Positions 22,201-34,585 of a stretch of DNA of 60,238 nucleotides are shown in pieces (within the stretch, counting starts at the first letter, position 1; each line of letters begins with the position of its first letter). The notes below the pieces were generated by a model that saw nothing but the letters and a program-made list of their open reading frames with translations, ran no database searches and was not told the origin of the DNA. Both the position numbers and the translations under genes were made by a program. The DNA is taken from positions 1 through 60,238 of the forward strand of contig JAFEKR010000098.1 in NCBI GenBank assembly GCA_019022495.1. The letters are read 5' to 3'. The stretch comes from Epichloe hybrida (taxonomy: Eukaryota > Ascomycota > Sordariomycetes > Hypocreales > Clavicipitaceae).

Positions 22201-25010
22201 ATGACTGACATTCAGCCCACGAGTGTTTCCGTCGACGATTTTCAGCACGACGCTGCTTACAATCGATCTGCCTGCACTGAATGTCAACGTCGGAAACAAA
22301 AGGTGAGTAAACCTCTCGCCGGATTCACCCATGGACTCGCCTGGTACCAAGTGTGGTTTAATCTACCAATGCGGGCGTATTTGCATCTCGACATGTACGA
22401 AAAGCGCCCTGTGCCAAGTCGCTACATCTAAACACACTTGGGCGAAAGGGATACGAGCACCATCCGAGTTGCTTTTTCATGTAGTCATCACTGACTGTCA
22501 ATTTTTGCGACCCAGTGCAATCGAGAATGGCCGTGCGACCGCTGTCAACGACGCAAAATTGCCGATGAATGTCGCTACAACTACCCGAAGCCGGCACTGG
22601 ATGAACCAGCCCACGACTTGACAGAGAAACTCAAGCGATCCCATGATGATTACACCAGCAGAGGGACTGCCGAAGGGAAAGGTGAAGAGGATGGCCTTGG
22701 ATTCGATGCCCTGGCCACCCGTCTCTACGCCACACTAGGAATTGATCATGGAGTGGTATGTTCGCCTGTCTGCCGTCCCGCCAACGTAGATGGGGATGTT
22801 GCAAGTTGTCACAGCACCCGGGCAATGAAGTGTTTTGGCTAATACGGCTTACCGGCACTCTGCAGACCGAGCAGCCCGCACCAAAGCAAGATTATGTCGA
22901 TGCCGATTCATCACTCCAGATGCAGCGAGTGCTGAAGCTCCTCCCTCAACGACAATCCATGGGTAAGGTGCTTTCCTTTCTAAGACTACTCACTCGCTGT
23001 ATTGCTGGCATATGCTGATTCCCCGCTGCCGTACCGCAGACATTTTGATGCAGAATTTTCTCAGTGACATAAATTACCATTACTACATCATTTATCCTCC
23101 AGTCTTCCTCCAAGACTATCACATTTGGTGGGAACGGCGGCTCAAAAACAGACCGCTATCACTGCAATACACGTGTCTGCTGACCATCATCTGCGCCTGT
23201 GCTTTGCAACATGTGGAGCCTGCGAGTGAAAAGTCTTTCGAGAGAGAACTAGGAAACACTTTGGACGTGGTCTCCGATCAGCTTCATGCGGCCATGAGAG
23301 AGCTAGCAAGTATAATTCCCGTTGGACACTATCACTTTTTCAACGTACAGCGGCTTTTGCACTCATGCTACTGGTATAAAGCCGAGGCCAAGTTTCTCGA
23401 AGCATGGCACGTTTTGAGTGCTGCGATACTGGAAGCTCGAGAGTTGGGGTATCACAAAGAACCTCATCCGGGCAGCGTCACGGACTTTGACCTGGAGATG
23501 CGAAGGAGGCTTTGGTGTATCTTGGACACCTGGGACTGGTACTAGATATCCTCCCTCTCTCTTTTTTTTTTTTTTTGTGCATATTCTCAAAGCGCGAAAC
23601 TAACAGCAGCATCTTGCTAGGCAAATCTCTTCCGGCCTTTCCAGACCAAAGATCATCGATCGCACTGATTGCGATGCTGAGCTGCCCAAACTGACCCTCG
23701 AGGGTCACATAGTTTCTCCCTTGCTTCATATGAAGATGCAATCCCGTCTGACCCGGCAATTGGCATCAAGATTCAGCGCGCCCAAGAACATTATTGCACC
23801 TGCTGAAGTCCAAGAATACAAAGTCATTATTGAGAAATGGGTTGATCAGTTTCCGCCGGAATATTCATTCGAGAACCCAGACACGAGCAAAGACCAAAAA
23901 TGTCCTTGGCTCTTTGCGCAGAGATTTTATGTATATACCATGGCGTGTCTCTTGATTCTTAATCCCATCCGGCACTACATGGTGAAGAAATATACTTGGG
24001 AATCTCCTCATGATGAGCTCAAGATTCGAGATGTGGGAATATGGTACTCTCTGAAGCTCATGAAGACGCTGCGGTCGTGGGTGGACAAGGTCTATAATCG
24101 CGACGGGCGATTGCATTTCATTATATTTTCCATTTTCGATACAGCCGCCATGCTCTGCACCGCGGTTCTCAAGGACACCGAACAGACTATTGTGAATCGG
24201 CAGCAAATCCTGTCCGCCATCGGAGATGCTGTGGATATGCTGAGAAAACTAAACACGATTTCCAAAACCTCGAAAACGTCGTACGATATTCTTGAGCGAC
24301 TCGTGAGAAGATTGCCAGAGAACGTGCTGCGCAATGGTTCAGAGCGACAGATGAAGCGACCAAAGGTCAAGGCCAGATCACCAGCGCTGTCCGGTACGGG
24401 ATCGGCGTCCGTGGCTCATCAACAGTCGGCTACAGGTCTGGTTTCGCAACAGCCTGCCATTCAGCCCCAACTGATGGCGCAAAGGGCAACCACGTCTGTC
24501 ACGTCACAACAAGTGCAGCCTCTCGTGGCGGCGCCGATACTGGCGGCGCCGACGACAACTGTACCTACGAACAACACAGCACCACCGAGTCATATAGCAC
24601 CACATCAATACAACTATGACGGACATGAGTTTGCGCAGCGTCAACATGTGCCTCAGAACATTGGCTTCATGGCTGTTGAGGGCCATTCGGCATCCGCCGC
24701 GCCGAACCTTGGACACTATGTCGAGCAGCAGCCCGTGTGGTCGGGCGCATCCGCCGGGACAACACCCACGGGCTCGGAAGATCAAGATCTCATGGCGTCT
24801 TTCTCTACCACACAGGAGCCGGGGGGTGCCGATGTGGATCCGTACCAGCAAGGAGTTGCTGATCCGGGCCCAGATTTCAATATCGAAAACCTTTCGGACG
24901 CTCAGTTAGGGGAGCTCGCACCATTATGGAACTGGCACTCGACCAACTTGGATTTTCCCAACATGCCTCCGCCTCCGAATCATCCAAGTGGCTATGCAAG
25001 TCGTATGTGA
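22201..25010 (+). CDS. Zn(II)2Cys6 transcription factor
   Basis: This is a fungal binuclear-zinc regulator with a fungal-specific transcription-factor domain. The model is 22201-22302, 22516-22755, 22866-22962, 23040-23538, 23621-25010, 775 residues, all junctions in phase. The zinc cluster spans the first intron: CTECQRRKQKC in exon 1 and CNREWPCDRCQRRKIADEC after it, spacing Cx2Cx6Cx5Cx2Cx8C. The middle domain includes INYHYYIIYPPVF, AWHVLSAAILEARELGYH and MRRRLWCILDTWDWQISSGLSRPKIID, typical of this class. The carboxy third is rich in Gln, Pro, Ala and Thr, as in activation regions. Splicing the fourth intron removes a TAG that would follow WDWY. Its targets cannot be inferred; no gene cluster surrounds it. 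Confidence 0.88.
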
Positions 25011-26190
25011 ATGCATGATGGGGGGAAGCAAAGCTCGTCCGGAGACCACCAAGGGCTGGGGCCAATAGAGAATCGACAAGCAGAGGCTATTTTTCTGGGC
25101 TTTGGATGGGATGGTGATGAGACAACAGACAGCGTGAACAGGAAGGAGTAGGGAATCGGCATGGAGCTCGTTGTAGTACAAGTCACCAACACGTAAAACA
25201 TGCAGTTGTGATTTTTTTTCAATCATTGCAGTCACTGTCCGTTGCTACTGTCCGATGTGCAAGTGCAAGTCGAGGATTCAATTCGTTCCAGGGCCCGGGT
25301 TGCCTGCCTGCCTGCCTGGGCATGCATGGCCAAACATGGGCCCCGTACATGTGCGGAGTACGGAGGTACATGCCGACCTACCCTGCAGCTTATCTGAACA
25401 TTGTGCCTGCGCCCCCTCGCTCATGTCCAATCAAGAGACGATCGTGTCATCCATCCTTGCTCGAGTCAGTCCTCCGTGCGTGCCCGTCATGGCGACGTCG
25501 TGACACTTGCGTCATTGCGCATGGACAGAAACTCGGGGTTTTTTTTTTCGCTGTGTGTATGCGGATCAACGTGATGCGAAGGCACCCGTGTCCTGTCATC
25601 GGGATATTGTGGGGACATAATGTTGGAAAATTTAGACAGAGGACGGTTGGTTAACTCTGTTGGCTTCCCCCACTCCGCCTTTTTTTTTTTTTTTTTTTTT
25701 TTTTTTCCATCTATCCTACTCCACATGCGGGGTGGGCGTTGAAGATGCAGATCCGCAATGGTCCGCGCCATTATTATGTTGTACACAGAAAAGTCTCCCA
25801 CAGGTGACAGGAGGGTCCACCAGTTGTACCATTCTGGAAGGGATTCGAGTCTGCTGTTATTGGGATTTCTTTGACTCGGCGCAAGACAACTTCAACTAGA
25901 CACAAGTCGCCATGAACAGAACGCAGTGCACTCTGGTTGACCACATGTTAACAATTTTTTGTATTATGCATTACTAGCGGCAGGCCAAACAGAGAAATTC
26001 TAATCTCCACAGAGGCTCACCAGCAAAAATGGTTCTTAGGCAACCAGGTTGTATGTTCAAGAAGTCCCTCCAATAAACCGCCTGTAGGAAATTAATATTA
26101 TACTAAAGAAGCTCGCCGCGTCGAAACAGATGAGCCGCCCCTTGCCCTGCGCAGATACCTTGCTCAATAAGTTATTACGCCTCGAGCAGT
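25011..26190. other. intergenic between convergent genes
   Basis: No gene is seen between the Zn2Cys6 gene (plus) and the GPI-protein gene (minus). It includes a T tract of about 26 (25680-25706) and a copy of the TACGGAG motif at about 25355. Confidence 0.5.
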
Positions 26191-27030
26191 TTATCCGAGG
26201 TAAGCGAGTGCAGCAACGGCACCGGCAACGAGAGCCAGGGGAGAAGCACGGCCACCAGCGTTAGGGATGGTGGTGGTGGCGTTTGCAGTGGTTCGGGTAG
26301 AGGTGGATTGCTCGGCTAAGCGGATTGAAAAAGAAAATTACTGTTAGTTGCCATGTTTCTCGCTGGCCGAGGGAAGGAGGGTTTAGACAGGGGTGGCTGT
26401 TTCTTACAGGTGGTGGTGCTAGGAGCAGAGGTAGTGCTAGGAGCAGAGGTGGTGCTAGGAGCAGAGGTGGTGGAAGCGCTTGAAGAGTTGGTGAAGGTGG
26501 TCGCCGAGGTAGATTCAGTCGCAGACCGGGTGCTGCTGTCAGTGGAGGAAGCAGTTGAGGAGCCGCTGGCGGAAGAGGCAGAAGGAGCAGTGGTGCTAGC
26601 GCCGGAGGTGGCAGCAGAAGTAGAGCCAGTGCCGGTGTAGGCGAACTGCTTGCTGTAGTTGTTTTCGGTCGGGTCGGCGTTGCTGGTGATTCTGAAGTTG
26701 TAGGTGCCGGAGCCTACATCCGAGGGGGTGAAGGTGAATGAATCACCAGTGGTGGCGGCTGTGAGAGAACGTCGAGAGTTTGGCAAGGTCAGTCTCGTGC
26801 AGCAGTCGATAAGTCTGAACACATGGAAGTCACTTACAGGTCAAGACCTTGACGTCCTTGGTGTTGGTCGAGGGACCGTTCTGGAGAGCAATGGTGCAGC
26901 CGCTCTGGCAGTTGTTGAACTTGAGGGTGAAGCTCTCGCCCTCCTTGACCACGAAGTCGTTGTTCAAAAATTGGGGCTGGGCGGCCATGGCAACAGTGGC
27001 CAGAGCAGAGAAAACGACGGCGTACTTCAT
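26191..27030 (-). CDS. Ser/Thr-rich GPI-anchored cell-wall protein (Kre9/Knh1-like domain)
   Basis: The product is a secreted wall or surface protein. The model is complement(26191-26315, 26408-26758, 26838-27030), 222 residues, with introns of 92 and 79 bp in phase. A signal peptide (MKYAVVFSALATVAMAA) is followed by a beta-sandwich-like domain, PQFLNNDFVVKEGESFTLKFNNCQSGCTIALQNG through SGTYNFRITSNADPTENNYSKQFAY, resembling the Ser-Thr-rich GPI-anchored family (Pfam Kre9/KNH). A mucin-like Ser/Thr/Ala stalk includes three SAPSTT repeats. The tail NAGGRASPLALVAGAVAALAYLG has the small-residue site plus hydrophobic end of a GPI signal. It probably acts as a surface glycoprotein; the molecular role is unknown. 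Confidence 0.85.
26418..26472 (-). repeat. 18-bp coding repeat in stalk
   Basis: Three tandem 18-bp units encode SAPSTT inside the mucin-like stalk of the GPI protein. Such repeats commonly vary in copy number between strains. Confidence 0.85.
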
Positions 27031-27812
27031 TGTGAATGGATTATGAAGATGAAAGGTGAAGTGAGTGTGGAGGAAGAGAAAATATGAGCAAACTGCGGAA
27101 CTAAGAAAGAAGAAAGTAAGTTAGCTGAAACGTTTCTTGCTTGATGTTTGTTTTCTAAATCTTCACTGGCCCATGCATGCCCTCGTCAATCTAGCGATGT
27201 GCCCCCCCCCCCCCCCTCCTTTTTGCCCGCGCTAGCGGCGAGTGGCGTACGTCGAGTCATCGGCAGCAAGCAAACAAAGCAGTTGCGACTCGACTCGATG
27301 GCTCCCGACAGCGAAAAAGGAAGGAGCCACGGCCATAGGCAGGAATAGGCAGGAATAGGCAGCCAGCCTTGACCTCTTAGGGCTGAAGAAAACGAGCGGC
27401 CGCGGTGCGGTGTGACGAAACACTTACATGTAAATTAATAAGCGAGGGTGTTACGAAAGATGAGGATGACAGGTTTCGAAAAGGTACAGAGGAGTTGGAG
27501 CTGAGCGCGCGAGGTAATGGGGCGCGCCCCCGGATTCAAATAGATTTTCACGCTTGCAAGTTGCTTTGCCAGCCGGATGGATATATTGGATTGTGGATGA
27601 ATGAGGCGGCAAATTATCCACATCTGGGCCAGACCAGACAAGGCTTGTCTTGTCCCCCCCTTTCCCTTTCTCCACGGCCGAGGCGCATCCTTCGTTACAT
27701 TCCAGCAAAATGATAATACTACTCGCACCACGCTCCTCACTCACTCACTCACAACAAATCACAACAAATCACAACAAATTAAAATGTCCTCCTGCCTACC
27801 ACGCCGCCGCGG

Positions 27813-28007
27813 ATGTGGATGCTCGCGGCAGCAAACCAACGGAAGCGAGAGGGGATCGACCCTTTTTTGAACTGGGTTGTCCACACCATCCACCAGAAAG
27901 GAAAGACAGAAGCCGCCCAAATTTGGGGAAAGAAGCCTCTGGGGGAAGCCCGTGTCATCCTTGAAGAAGGACTTCCCGCTGGACAAGACAAGACTATTGA
28001 ATATTAA
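27813..28007 (+). CDS. possible small protein of unknown function
   Basis: A 64-residue frame begins MWMLAAANQRKREGIDPFLNWVVHTIHQKGK and ends GLPAGQDKTIEY. Its composition looks protein-like and the codons are not monotonous, but I recognise no family. A CACAACAAATC repeat ending AAATTAAA lies just upstream of another ATG (27783) in a different frame, giving only a 28-residue peptide, so the start is unclear. It could be a real short gene or chance. Confidence 0.25.
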   Translation: MWMLAAANQRKREGIDPFLNWVVHTIHQKGKTEAAQIWGKKPLGEARVILEEGLPAGQDKTIEY

Positions 28008-28438
28008 TACATGGGCAATAAAATAACAACAAGGAAGCGCTAGCCAGACCAGTCCGGATTGGTCACCGTCTTTATGATTAACCTTGTCGATGCAAACTTG
28101 TATATGTACATAATTAGTAAGCCGATATCCACGAGGGCAGGGGTCGGCAATTTCCTCATCGCGCAGGTGGATTGACCCTGCCAGGCAGAGATACAGAGCA
28201 ATTTAACTTTGCAGCCAGCCCAGTCTACTGAACCTGAGCCTGAGCCTGAGCCTGGCCCTGGCCCTGGCTTGGGTTTTGTGGTTTTGTGTTTTTTAGTTTT
28301 TTCATGTGTTTGTGGTGTTCGTGCATTGCACAGTGTGTGCGACAACGTGCGACACTTGCCGTTTGACCCGACAGACATGGTCACGTCGGATGAAATCGAA
28401 GCAGCAGTGACAAACTGGAATTGACAGCATCGTCGTCG

Positions 28439-28502
28439 TCTTGCATCTTGCATCTTGCGTCTTGCATCTTGCGTCTTGTATCTTGTGTCTTGCGTCTTGC
28501 AG
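28439..28502. repeat. 7-bp tandem array
   Basis: Eight to nine imperfect copies of CTTGCAT (variants CTTGCGT, CTTGTAT, CTTGTGT) stand in non-coding DNA. Confidence 0.85.
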
Positions 28503-29318
28503 GTCGGTGGGTCTTCAACAAGCTTTGCCTTTCGGCTGCGCCGGGCCAGCGCGCGTCCCCCATGGCACCATTCCCGAAGTAGAAGATCCTAGGCAGTGCT
28601 TATCATTAGCCGCCCGTCGTCATGTCTGATCTTGGTGGCAGCCACTGCCCACCCTAGAATACTAGTGCTCGTGCCCGTTGGTTCAATCGAGAAGCACCGA
28701 GTGATTTGCTGCCTCTCATGCCAGGAAGCAGCTCAACCAAGACTGCGAGTAATGGAGCTGCTGACATCCTTCATTCCATCATCTTGACGCAGTATCAACA
28801 ATTGCGTCATTGTGCACCGCGTTGAAACTCGGACTCTTGCTCCGAGAATAGGTTCCACTTATCAAATAAGAGAAGACCAAGAAGAAGAGCGAGTTTAATA
28901 GTAAGTTAGTAAAGAAGAGACAGAAACGAATAAATAAACCATTCATTACTATTGTGATTCACACTTCGTAGTAAGCGCGCGTTATGTTGCGACTAGAAAT
29001 GTCAAGAATTCCCATTCCCCCACGTTCCATCCAGTCTAATAGGGTCTGCTCGTCAATCCTACAAGACCGCCGTCGCGTCGCGGACTTTGGACAACCCGTC
29101 TCCATCTAGATATGCATGTGAAATGTGCTTTGTTTGGCTAGTTGTCCCCAATCTGACCTGTTGGCCACGATCACAGACATGCCCAAGGAACAAGGCGATT
29201 TGACATTAGGCTAGTTGCTGTTTAGAAAGATGTCGCATTCCTCATCAGCAGTAACCGATTGAGTTTTCAAGTAAAGCATTTGATGGGGAAATGGCACTGG
29301 GCTGTGCGGCCAGGGATT

Positions 29319-31661
29319 TTAATGCTCCAGCAATCGCAAGCTTCCCTGCACGACGACGTTCTCCAGGATAGAGCCAGGAGGTATGTCAATGGTGCTGCCT
29401 TCGGTGGCGACAATGATGACAGTTCCCTTGAGGGTGACCCCGCGGCCGAGGTTGACAGCACCGGTGATGGTGAGGTGGTCCAGCTCGAGAACCTTGGGGA
29501 TGGAGGGGATGTGCTTCTGGAAGTCGGACACCTTTTTGAAGTCACCGCCGAGCTTGATCAGGGGGGCGTCGCCGAAGCGAGCAGCGCTCATCTGGAGCTG
29601 GCCGTGCTTGAGGGTGTAGAGGTCTGACTTGACGAGCATCAAGTCGGAGCAGGTCTTGACGGGCAAGAAGCGTCTGCGGGGGACGTTGACGCCGTGGGCG
29701 TTGTTGAAGTGGCGGATGGCGGCACCGACGGCCGTCTCAAGCTGCAAGATGGAGATGTCCGACTCGCCCTTCTTGTCTCCGGGGATGGTCTTGCCGTTGG
29801 GGATGATTTCCATCTCGAGCTCGTCATTCTCCACAACACGCTTGATGGCCTCGAGGTTGAGCCAGATGTTGTTGGTGTTGAAGTACTTGAACTTCTTGAT
29901 GGACTTGAACTCGTTGACGTGCTCCTTGGGCACTTGGGCGATCTCGAGGAGGCGGACGGAGCCCTCGTAGTCGATAATGGTGCCACCCTTGACGTCGGCC
30001 TTGGTCTTGTTGGTCAACTCCATAATGTACTCGGCTTTGGTCTCAACCATGTGCTGTAAAATGCGCAGGTCAACAACGGCGCCCAAGTTGTCCACGTTGG
30101 ACAAGAAGATGATCTCGATGCCACGCTCCAAGAGCTTGTCAAGGATGCCAGAGTTGTACAATGACTCGAAAACGTCACCGTGGCCGGGAGGGTACCACTC
30201 GGAGATGGGCGACTTGAAGTCTTTGGGGACTGGCAGGAGCGAGTCCTTGTAAATTCGGGGGTATCGGGATTGGTTGAATGTGAGAATGTCAACATTGTGA
30301 CCCTCGTACTTCTTGATGATGGCGGCGGTATCGTCGTTGGTGTTGAACGAGTTCATGAGGATAAAAGGGACGTTGACGTCGTAGGTTCGGTTCAGGAACT
30401 CGATTTGGCGGACGGAAAGATCGAGGAAGGACATGCCGTCGCGGACCTCGATGACGGACTTGGGACCGACACAGCCCATGGAGGTTCCCAGACCACCATT
30501 GAGCTTCAGCACGGCGAGCTTGTTGAGAAAGTTGACGGATTCCGAGTTGGCGAGGTCCTCATAGTCCACGACCTGACCCTGGGCGGGAGGGGCAATGCGG
30601 TCCCAGTCACTAGGTGCATTTGTTTGTCAGTTGGGTTTGCCCCTTTTGTCAAACCCATGAGCTGGGGTCGGTCCACCTACACGGCATTGCTCTTGGCCTT
30701 GTCATTCAGATAGCGCCGGAAAAGGGCAAAGAAGTTGTCCATCTCAGTTTCGAAAAGCTGTTGACAAATAGAGTGCGGACTAGTCAGTCACAACCCTCCA
30801 AAGCTGCCATGTACGGCGTGTACCCTCACAAAGGGGGGGAATACGGCACCTTCTTGTCATTGGGGTCCTCGACCGTCTCAGCAAGGTTGGTCAGCGCATT
30901 GCGCATCTGAGCAGCAGCAACATTGGTCGAGGTGTTCTCAAAAGCCTGGAGGCGTCTGGTCAGTCGACGTTTTCGAACCCTATGTGAATGAGGCATAATT
31001 TCTGGCAGTGGATGTGGCAGTTGGCTGTGGAAACAGGGTCGAGGCTGAGCGCAAACCAACGACAGTTGACGGCGTTTATGTAGTAGTCCAAGGCCAAGTC
31101 AAGTAAAACAAGATGAAGGGCATGGGATGATCAAGTTTTTGTTTGCATGTCGACACACACTGGCCACACAAGAACACAGTGAATGCGGTTGTCGGCCACG
31201 GACAGTGCCCCACTCACGGCCTGACGGCACGAGCCAGAATCACAGAATCACGCCGCATCAGTGTCCGACGATGTCTCTCGAACGGGGAACACTGTGCAAG
31301 CGAGTTTGCAGCCAAGCATTTGTCCCAAGTCTAGGGAAACAATACCCACAGCTCATTCGGCCATGGCAGCTTCGAACGGGGTTGGCAGCTTGTCAAAGGT
31401 CAAGCCATGGGCAAGCACGCAAACGAAGCTGAAGAGGAGCGGCAGATCGTAGATGGCCCGGGTATGGAAAAAAAAAAAGGGGGGGGGGGGCAAAGCGAAG
31501 CAGTGCTGAACGAATCTGTACAAGATGGTGAAAGATCCAGTATCACTCACCATGTGGCTGCGAGTCTTGCCGTGATGGCGCTTCTCGAAGCCATTGTCAT
31601 CGCCCTCCTTAGCAACAGGCTTGAGGTGCGAAGGCAGAGCGCTCTTGACGACGCCGGCCAT
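29319..31661 (-). CDS. ugp1: UTP-glucose-1-phosphate uridylyltransferase
   Basis: UGP1 makes UDP-glucose from UTP and glucose-1-phosphate in the cytosol, feeding beta-glucan, glycogen, trehalose and glycosylation. The model is complement(29319-30609, 30681-30757, 30850-30945, 31551-31661), 524 residues, the usual fungal length. Exon 1 reads [16 protein letters not shown]...KTRSHM and joins to [24 protein letters not shown]. The catalytic loop [16 protein letters not shown] is intact, as are [34 protein letters not shown] and the carboxy beta-helix ending GSLRLLEH. The first intron is 605 bp, long for this genome. The identification is firm. Confidence 0.95.
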
Positions 31662-33023
31662 TGTGTATGTATCAGTCTCGTGAGTCGGAGTAGGTGTTGT
31701 GACTTGGGAGGTTTCTGTTACAGAAACAGGCGTGAAACTGCCAAATCGAGAAGCAGAAGAACAGCTTCGCAACGGCTCGGTGAGTCGGTGAGGATAAAAA
31801 AAAAAGTTGGAATGAAGACACGGACGAGATAATGAAAGAAGAGGTGAAGGCTGAGGAGGTTGTCGCCAACGAGAAGGACCAGGAGAAGGCGGGGCAAGGG
31901 GAAGGTGGCAGACTGGTGGGGTGCGGCCGGCAGAGCTTCCAATTAATATGTAACTTGTCCTCCGCACATAATATATGTACGGAGGGAGTACTCCGTATTC
32001 CGTAGGTGAAGATCAAATGTGCAAGTGACGAGCAAGGGCTGCCTTGTCAAATTATCGGCCCCTGTAGCTTTTTCTGTGGTTCCCGTCAAGCAAAGCAAGC
32101 TTCCCAATTCTCACGGTTCTTATCCGTAATAATGCGTACTCCGTATTAGTTGCTGTTGGGGTGGGAGGGACAAAGAGGGGCGAATAAGATTGACGTCAGA
32201 GAGGTGATGCTGCCAACAAGCCACCGCAGCGAGGAGGAGGTGGCAAGTCGGAGATTGATGTTGACGGCGTGCTGCCAGCGTACGGATTACATGTGCCTCA
32301 AACGGAAGAGCGTCCAGGCATGCTTTGGACCTAAAAAACGACGAATCAAGCTTGGTCCATAGAACAATTGTTATCGTGATGGCCTGCCTGCCTTTCCAAG
32401 GGAAGTACATACATACATACGTCCGTCTTGTACTCCGTACTCCGTACCGATTGATTCGTACATAATTCCAAAGCGCAGAGGCCAAACAAAAGGTGGCCCA
32501 GAGTGGGACCACAGCTTGGATGTGAGTGGACTAATCAGCGGCTCTGTGCACCACTCCCAGTCTTTCGAATGAAGAATGAATCAATGTTTGATTAGAGCGA
32601 GGACCCTGAATATTGCGCCAGCTTTTAGGCGAATTGACAACAATAACTGCCAAACGAAGAAAAGGGATGCATGGCGGCCAGTCATCTACCCATCACGTCC
32701 CCCTATCTTCTTCCTGTCATCACTGCGACGGCTCAAAAACTGTGAGCGGTATCCCGTACGTTGCATCTGCTTCGTCTGGCATGCTTGACAGGAAAAGCAA
32801 TCTCCGCCTTGTCGATTCTGATTCTGGACTTCCGACAGTCGCCGGTGGGACGCATCGCGGGACGCATCGCGGGACGCATCGCGGGATTCGCAATTTTCAA
32901 TCGTGTCTTGTCCCATCAACCGATAGACGAACACACCTACAACCAAGAAACCCCATGTCAATCCAAGTTGTCCGCCATCAAACAACATCCACGACAGCCC
33001 ACATCCCCCCTGTCGTCCGGACA
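31662..33023. other. divergent promoter region of ugp1 and the DUF3605 gene
   Basis: No additional gene is seen. The region carries clustered TACGGAGTACTCCGTA-type motifs (31978-32004, 32128-32148, 32431-32449) and three 13-bp units GGGACGCATCGC (32848-32886) ahead of the DUF3605 gene. Confidence 0.5.
32848..32886. repeat. 13-bp tandem repeat
   Basis: Three exact copies of GGGACGCATCGC-type units occur about 140 bp upstream of the DUF3605 start codon. The frame is open through them, but I take the start downstream at 33024. Confidence 0.8.
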
Positions 33024-33792
33024 ATGGGGTCCCTCGACGTCATCCCCTTTTGGCAAGTCAACTGCCCTCAAACCGAATTGACAGCTGACTGCCCTCCATT
33101 TCTCATGGGCCTCAGTGAGAAAGACCAACGGATCGTCGGCACGCCCGATTCCGCTTTCGGGATCCTGACGTGGGACGAGGTCGCTGCCATAGTCCAGGAG
33201 AACAGACTTGAGCTGTTTCAGAGAGTCCCCTCGGAATTGCGGCGCTACAAAGCATTCACCTTCAAGTTAGCCAGGCAGTATGGCAGCATTGCCGCATTCG
33301 TCCTGAAGGAGCGCTTGCGTTGGCAAGAGCCCATCCAGCCGCGGGCAACACCATTCCAGAACGTAGACGATATCAAGATACTCTGGAACGACTGGCCCTA
33401 CGGTATCGACAAGCGCATAGTTCACCTGGTCGTGTGGACCAAGTTCGAGCTCAAGGCGGACTCGACAACGGGGGACTTGACCCAGCAGGCCAGGACGGAG
33501 ATTGATGATTTCGTGACGAGGACCTTTCGGTCACGGGTTCCTGCAAAGCACGTGAGTTGTCCCTGCTTTTGTTGCTCCTACTCTTGTCTGTTACATTGGA
33601 AATTTTGCATAAAATAGCGGGTGATGCTGACTTGAAGCTCCCGCCCAGGTGATGTGGTTCAGGAACTGGGCAGCTCTCAAGTCCATCCACGCCGTTGAGC
33701 ACTTCCACGTCATGATGTTTGATCCAGACCCAGACTTTATTCGTGAGATTACCCACGGCGACGTGCCACAGTGTGACAAGGCTGATTTGTAG
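33024..33792 (+). CDS. DUF3605 protein (N-acetylglucosamine-induced protein 1-like)
   Basis: This is a member of the fungal DUF3605 family named after a GlcNAc-induced protein; the biochemical role is unknown. The model is 33024-33551 and 33649-33792 with a 97-bp intron, 223 residues. It begins MGSLDVIPFWQVNCP and carries the family blocks LTWDEVAAIVQENRLELFQRVPSELRRYKAF, VLKERLRW, DIKILWNDWPYGID, IVHLVVWTKF and, after the intron, VMWFRNWAALKSIHAVEHFHVMMFDPD. An upstream open frame exists, but family length and the Met context favour 33024. Confidence 0.82.
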
Positions 33793-34339
33793 AAGAGAGG
33801 CTGGCGCTGTGAACAGCAACAAAAATCATGTATGACTATGGAGCCCATCGATTGCGGTTGTAGCATTCCATACGAGTCTTTTTATAAAGTCGCCCAAAGT
33901 CAAGATACATGGTCCAATTCCAGTAAACTCCAAGAGACAAGTGAAAATATGCCTGCGAGACTTGAGCAGAAGAGCTAGCTACCCTGTATTATGGCTTTCT
34001 TTATCGAAGTTTATACCTTTTTTTTATTTTTATTTTTATTTTTTTTACAAAGTTAATCATAAGAGACTGGATCTACTAGATGACCTTGCTTTTATTTCAA
34101 GAAAGCAAAAGCAGAAAGCTGATCCAAGCTTAACAGCTCATTTCCAGAACCACTGACCCGGCTCACCTTTTTTTTAAAAAAAAAATAAAAAAAATAAAAA
34201 AAATAAAGAACACCTGCCTATTTCAGCTACTACTGCCCCCAAACCCATTCACGAGAAGACGCCAGTTTCTAAATGCCCCCGTTCAAATAAGCTCGAAGTA
34301 AGCAGCAAGTCCTGCGAGCAACCCCTTTGCATGACACAC

Positions 34340-34585
34340 CTCGCGGCCGTCCAGAGCGTCGTCGTATCTATCAGCGGCTGAAAGAACCGATGGACAACGG
34401 GCGCATTACCAAGCCTTTGGGACAATCTTGACCGGGCATGGGAACCGCTCTTCTATTGAATATGAGCCGACTGCGTCTTCTGGCCTGCGGATAAACTGGA
34501 CAGCTCGTGGCCACGCTTTCGCTGGGATTGGGACGTTTCTTTTAGACCTTCTCCAGGACATTCGGCCCGGGGGTCTACCGTGCTG
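34340..34585 (+). pseudogene. coding-like exon relic, family unrecognised
   Basis: An open stretch of about 80 codons reads RRPSRASSYLSAAERTDG, then HYQAFGTILTGHGNRSSIEYEP, then SGLRINWTARGHAFAG and GTFLLDLLQDIRPGGLPC, ending at a canonical donor-like GTGAGT (34586). The composition looks like real protein. No start codon or continuing exon is evident. I cannot name the family. Confidence 0.28.

Larger units (their letters stand above)
27031..29318. other. intergenic with promoter and tandem repeats
   Basis: The minus-strand GPI-protein promoter lies at the left end. I see a C run (27201-27217), three copies of GGCAGGAATA (27339-27361), a 7-bp CTTGCAT-type array (28439-28500) and one possible small ORF (27813-28007, listed separately). 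Nothing else reads as a gene. Confidence 0.5.

Noticed and set aside
31353..31967. Longer amino end for UGP1 from an upstream in-frame start
   Set aside because: The upstream codons are low-complexity promoter sequence; [15 protein letters not shown] at 31661 matches the family start.
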